A DNA stretch of 14,003 nucleotides from CAZQGJ01 sp964592905. Lineage in GTDB: Bacteria; Patescibacteriota; UBA1384; CAYGGE01. Made by a program: the position numbers and the translations under genes. Of the stretch, positions 11,062 to 14,003 are shown one piece after another (the first letter of the stretch is position 1; every line of letters starts with the position of its first letter). The DNA is taken from NCBI GenBank assembly GCA_964592905.1, contig CAZQGJ010000022.1, forward strand, positions 1-14,003, in the 5' to 3' direction. Under the pieces are notes generated by a model. The model ran no database searches. It worked only from the letters and a program-made list of their open reading frames with translations, and was not told where the DNA came from.

Positions 11062-11070
11062 CTATCCACA
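11062..11070 (+). promoter_or_regulatory. DnaA-box-like site
   Basis: CTATCCACA differs from TTATCCACA by the first base. It lies between the terminator and the polysaccharide-operon promoter, about 360 bp from the perfect box in the recG promoter. Confidence 0.3.
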
Positions 11071-11108
11071 AATCTGCAGAATTATGAAGAGTTGTTTAGA
11101 TTTATGGC

Positions 11109-11137
11109 TTGACTTTTTGTCGAAAATTACCTATTCT
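11109..11137 (+). promoter_or_regulatory. Promoter of the polysaccharide operon
   Basis: TTGACT (11109-11114), 17-bp spacer, TATTCT (11132-11137). Predicted start near 11144, only about 7 nt before the ATG at 11151, so the mRNA is nearly leaderless. It also shows that an in-frame ATG at 11104-11111 region is not the start of translation. Confidence 0.6.
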
Positions 11138-11150
11138 CAACCTTACAACT

Positions 11151-12569
11151 ATGCAGAACAAACGCTTTGAATTACTATTCACCCTGATCTCGATTCCACT
11201 TGATCTTGTAGCTGTTTTTCTTGCCTATCTTTTGGCCTATCTATTTCGCTCAGAGGCCGACATACTTCAGGTTGTTTATCTTTGGCCGCTAGACGACTAC
11301 CTTGGCTTCGTTGGCCTGATGCTGCCGTTTTATAGTCTAATCTTCGCCTCGACCGGACTCTATTCGCTCCGCGATAGTCACCGTCGCCGTGGTGAGTTTA
11401 CCAAGGTCTTTCTAGCTTCGAGCGCCGGTATCATGCTGTTCTTGCTCTGGGTTTTCTTAACACGAACTCTCTTTTTCTCGAGACTAGTCGTAATTTACGC
11501 TTGGATCTTCTCGATTATCACGGTTTGGCTGACTCGAGCAATATTAGCCTGGACACAGCGCTATCTCTATCGGTTTGGCTATGGCCTGAAACGCATCGTG
11601 ATTATCGGCGAGAGTCCGACGGCTACCGAACTACACCGCGTCTTGAGTGCCGACATTAGCCTGGGTTACAAGGTAGTCAACGGTTTAATTAAGCCAGAGC
11701 TAGCCCAAATTCGCGAGATCCTTGATCGCGATACAGTTGACGAGATCTTGCTGGCCGATACTGGGCTGAGTAACCGCCTAGAGGTCGAACTCCACGACCT
11801 CAGCCATCAATACCAAGTCGCCTTTCGGATGGTGCCGAGTCTGGCCATGATTCGCTCTACCAATATCGAGATCCAGACCTTGGCCGCCATTCCGGTGATT
11901 GAATATCGACAAACTCGTCTGGTCGGCTGGGGCGTATTCTTTAAACGTCTCTTTGATATTGTTGCCTCAGCTTTAGCAGTCATCGTCTTGGCACCGTTTT
12001 ACCTTTTAATCGCGCTATTAGTTAAGTTAGATTCTGCCGGTCCGATCTTTTATCGTCACCGTCGACTCGGCTACCAACGACAAGAGATCGACATCTTAAA
12101 GTTTAGAACCTTGAAAACTGAGTACTGTACTGGTGCCGATTACGGCGGTAAAACCAACGAACAGACCTTTAGTGAACAGCTCAAACGACCCGACCTCTAT
12201 CAAGAGTTCGCTCGTGAACAAAAGCTTAAAACTGACCCGCGAGCTACTCGACTGGGCAGTTTTTTGCGTAAAACCAGCCTCGATGAGTTGCCTCAATTCA
12301 TCAACGTTCTCAAGGGCGATCTGTCGCTAGTTGGGCCGCGCCCAATTACCGCCGAAGAGGTAGCTCGCTACGGACAGGACCAGCACCGCTTATTTTGTGT
12401 TAAACCGGGCCTGACTGGACTCTGGCAAGTCAGCGGTCGCAGCGACATGCCATACGAAGAGCGCGTCAAGCTAGACATGCTTTACATCGAAAACTGGTCG
12501 TTTTGGTCTGATATTATTATTGCTGCCAAGACCTTTGTCGTAATGGTTGCCCGTAAAAATGCCTACTAA
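11151..12569 (+). CDS. Polyprenyl-phosphate sugar phosphotransferase (WbaP/WcaJ type)
   Basis: 472 residues from ATG 11151; an in-frame ATG at 11109 lies in the promoter and is rejected. It transfers a sugar-1-phosphate from a nucleotide sugar to undecaprenyl phosphate, the first step of exopolysaccharide, capsule or O-antigen synthesis, at the inner face of the membrane. Architecture: four N-terminal membrane segments (within about 1-145), a Rossmann-like domain (RIVIIGESPTATELHRVL), a re-entrant hydrophobic helix (KRLFDIVASALAVIVLAPFY), then the catalytic PGT domain with FRTL, TSLDELPQFINVLKGDLSLV including the Asp378-Glu379 dyad, GPRP, and KPGLTGLWQVSGRS. Length fits the large polytopic form. 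The sugar (Glc, Gal or other) cannot be told. It overlaps the next gene by 11 bp. Confidence 0.93.
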   Translation: MQNKRFELLFTLISIPLDLVAVFLAYLLAYLFRSEADILQVVYLWPLDDYLGFVGLMLPFYSLIFASTGLYSLRDSHRRRGEFTKVFLASSAGIMLFLLWVFLTRTLFFSRLVVIYAWIFSIITVWLTRAILAWTQRYLYRFGYGLKRIVIIGESPTATELHRVLSADISLGYKVVNGLIKPELAQIREILDRDTVDEILLADTGLSNRLEVELHDLSHQYQVAFRMVPSLAMIRSTNIEIQTLAAIPVIEYRQTRLVGWGVFFKRLFDIVASALAVIVLAPFYLLIALLVKLDSAGPIFYRHRRLGYQRQEIDILKFRTLKTEYCTGADYGGKTNEQTFSEQLKRPDLYQEFAREQKLKTDPRATRLGSFLRKTSLDELPQFINVLKGDLSLVGPRPITAEEVARYGQDQHRLFCVKPGLTGLWQVSGRSDMPYEERVKLDMLYIENWSFWSDIIIAAKTFVVMVARKNAY

Positions 12570-13752
12570 GTCCTTAGGTTCTAACCTGCGACAGGCTAGG
12601 CTTGCCGAATTAAAGGAGCTATTAGCCGGCCGTCGAGTTGCTCTAGTTCACGAATACTTAACGGTTCCTGGTGGCTCTGAACAGGTCTTTCGCGTCTTTA
12701 GTGAGCTATTACCAGAGGCAACTATCTTCACCGCTCTCTTTGATCGATCGAGATTTCCTTGGCTAGATGCCAAGCGAGTCATAACTAGCGGTTTTAATCG
12801 TTGGCCGTGGTTAAGACGACATCATCAGCTAATCGTGCCGCTACTGCCCTGGATCACAGAACAGTATGATCTACGGGGCTATGACTTGATTTTGAGCGAT
12901 AGCCATATTGCTGCTCAAGGCGCGATCACTCCTACCCAATCGATACATCTAAATTACTGCCACACACCAATCCGCTATGCCTGGTATCCCGAAATAGATC
13001 CACGGATGCAAGGCTTCTGGTTCGCCCCGCTTCGGGGCTACCTCAAGCGATACGATCGCCTCGCCAGTACCCGACCAGATGGCTATATCGCTAACAGCCA
13101 GACTGTAGCACAGCGGATCTTTGAACGTTACGGCCGCCAAGCTCGAGTTATCACACCACCTGTTCTCAGTTCGATTGAGCAGAGCCCTAAAGAAAATTTA
13201 GAGCTCATCGGCTCGTTAAAATTTCCACCGCGTAGCTACTTCTTACTAGTGACCAGGTTGATCGATTATAAATTGCCAGAGCTAGTAATTGAAACCTGCC
13301 AAAAGCTAGGTCTACCCTTAATCATCATCGGGCGTGGTCCACTCGCCAGCCAAATCAAAGCCAAGCTGTTGCCGTCTTCTATCCTGATCGAAGAGCACAT
13401 TAGCGACGAACTGCTGGCTGAGTACTATCGACAGGCCAAGGCCCTGCTCTTTATGGCCAACGAAGATTTTGGCCTAGTGGCCGCCGAAGCCCAAAGCTAT
13501 GGCACGCCAGTAATCGGTTACCGACAGGGTGGCATCAGCGAGATCGTCGAAGCCGGAGTAACCGGTGAGTTAGTCGAGAAACAAAATTTCGAGAGTCTAG
13601 CCTCAGTCTTAGAGTCGTTTGACGATACGCGTTACGATCGAGAGCTCATTAGTCAACGAGCGACTAAATTTAGTCGTGAAAACTTTGAAATTGCGATAAT
13701 TGACTATATAATCGAATCAATCAATCAACTCAGGAGTCAGCGATGGAATTAA
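12559..13752 (+). CDS. GT4-family glycosyltransferase
   Basis: 397 residues from the ATG at 12559, which overlaps the end of the upstream gene by 11 bp; a TTG at 12547 in frame is a less likely start. GT-B fold: N-terminal domain with RVALVHEYLTVPGGSEQVFR (nucleotide-independent Gly loop typical of GT4), NYCHTPIRYAWYPE, and YIANSQTVAQRIFERYGR; C-terminal donor domain with LVTRLIDYKLPELVIE, LIIIGRGP and the family signature EDFGLVAAEAQSYGTPVIGY then GG-x-x-E-I-V (E-x7-E type). It resembles mannosyltransferases of the WbaZ kind, but donor and acceptor are not determinable. In context it probably adds a sugar to the lipid-linked primer made by the preceding enzyme. Confidence 0.9.
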   Translation: MPTKSLGSNLRQARLAELKELLAGRRVALVHEYLTVPGGSEQVFRVFSELLPEATIFTALFDRSRFPWLDAKRVITSGFNRWPWLRRHHQLIVPLLPWITEQYDLRGYDLILSDSHIAAQGAITPTQSIHLNYCHTPIRYAWYPEIDPRMQGFWFAPLRGYLKRYDRLASTRPDGYIANSQTVAQRIFERYGRQARVITPPVLSSIEQSPKENLELIGSLKFPPRSYFLLVTRLIDYKLPELVIETCQKLGLPLIIIGRGPLASQIKAKLLPSSILIEEHISDELLAEYYRQAKALLFMANEDFGLVAAEAQSYGTPVIGYRQGGISEIVEAGVTGELVEKQNFESLASVLESFDDTRYDRELISQRATKFSRENFEIAIIDYIIESINQLRSQRWN

Positions 13753-14003
13753 GTCTGTATTGGCAAATTATCAAAGATCGTCTCAAATTAATCGTCACTG
13801 TTCTACTGATAGTCTGGTTAGCCACAGCTGGCTATGTTGTCTCTAGACCAGATAAGTACGAGGCTTCGGTAACAATTGCGGTTAATAAACCAAATCCAGT
13901 CTCGGCTCGCGAAGTCAGTTATTTCCAGTACGACAAATACTACTCGCTCCAGGCTAGCTCGCTTTATGCCGATACGCTAGCTGCTTGGTTAGCCTCGCCT
14001 GGT
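13743..14003 (+). CDS. Wzz-like chain-length / polysaccharide co-polymerase, N-terminal part
   Basis: 87 codons to the window edge. MELSLYWQIIKDRLKLIVTV then a membrane helix (LLIVWLATAGYVV) and YEASVTIAVNKPNP correspond to the N-terminal Wzz domain: cytoplasmic stub, first membrane segment, then the extracytoplasmic part that opens with x-Y-x-A-x-x-x-I. Such proteins set the chain length of polymerised surface glycans or, when joined to a kinase, control export. The second membrane segment and any kinase domain lie beyond the window. The start overlaps the preceding stop by 10 bp and has AGGAG 7 nt upstream. Third gene of the operon. Confidence 0.8.
   Translation, partial: MELSLYWQIIKDRLKLIVTVLLIVWLATAGYVVSRPDKYEASVTIAVNKPNPVSAREVSYFQYDKYYSLQASSLYADTLAAWLASPG

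Noticed and set aside
10694..11070. Replication origin suggested by two DnaA boxes
   Set aside because: Only two boxes, one imperfect, about 370 bp apart, no AT-rich unwinding region and no dnaA/dnaN nearby.
11109..11150. Start at 11109 for the sugar phosphotransferase
   Set aside because: The ATG overlaps the -35 hexamer of the probable promoter, and the added residues are not typical of the family.
12547..12558. TTG start for the GT4 glycosyltransferase
   Set aside because: An ATG four codons later gives a usual overlap with the upstream stop and no family residue is lost.
1..14003. CRISPR array, insertion sequence, integrase or rRNA
   Set aside because: No regularly spaced repeats with spacers, transposase/integrase motifs, or rRNA-like sequence found; the only tandem repeat is the coding Ltp array.

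Overview
The window looks like chromosomal DNA of a Patescibacteria (CPR) bacterium, possibly Saccharibacteria or a relative. This rests on gene content and compactness and was not tested by phylogeny. Supporting signs are tightly packed or overlapping housekeeping genes, several minimal-length proteins, a 73-aa protein and a GC-rich 217-aa protein of types I recall from CPR genomes, and many transcripts that appear almost leaderless. The code is standard: TGA is a normal stop in miaA. Two N-runs (10 and 100 bases) are scaffold gaps; both break a reading frame only because the filler length is arbitrary.

Left block (1-4085), core functions: dcd (dCTP deaminase, cut by the window edge) diverges from smpB (trans-translation). 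smpB is followed by a strongly structured, unassigned RNA of about 140 nt with its own promoter and terminator. Next come a small metallophosphoesterase and, overlapping its start codon divergently, der, a ribosome-assembly GTPase that ends after its second G domain with no KH-like domain. der runs convergently into lepB (signal peptidase I), which is translationally coupled to miaA (tRNA modification).

Middle block (4086-8576), accessory: a membrane-anchored protein with near-identical 47-residue Ltp-type repeats (an assembly gap sits inside the repeats), a rather AT-rich ddl, a NUDIX hydrolase, 760 bp with only decayed small ORFs including an XRE-like helix-turn-helix fragment, and a strikingly GC-rich 217-aa gene. 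The last has an unusual leader (a 3-codon ORF whose stop overlaps a Shine-Dalgarno sequence that can pair with an adjacent CCTCC) and a strong terminator. The block ends at tRNA-Leu(UAG).

Right block (8577-14003): tRNA-Leu and recG on the minus strand; a 73-aa gene with a textbook promoter carrying a four-half-site operator-like dyad, a perfect Shine-Dalgarno sequence and a strong terminator; then a surface-polysaccharide operon of a polyprenyl-phosphate sugar phosphotransferase, a GT4 glycosyltransferase and the start of a Wzz-like chain-length protein, joined by overlapping start and stop codons.

The points most worth a second look are the smpB-linked structured RNA, the Ltp repeat array, the leader of the GC-rich gene, the operator of the 73-aa gene, the KH-less Der and the recurrent near-leaderless promoters.
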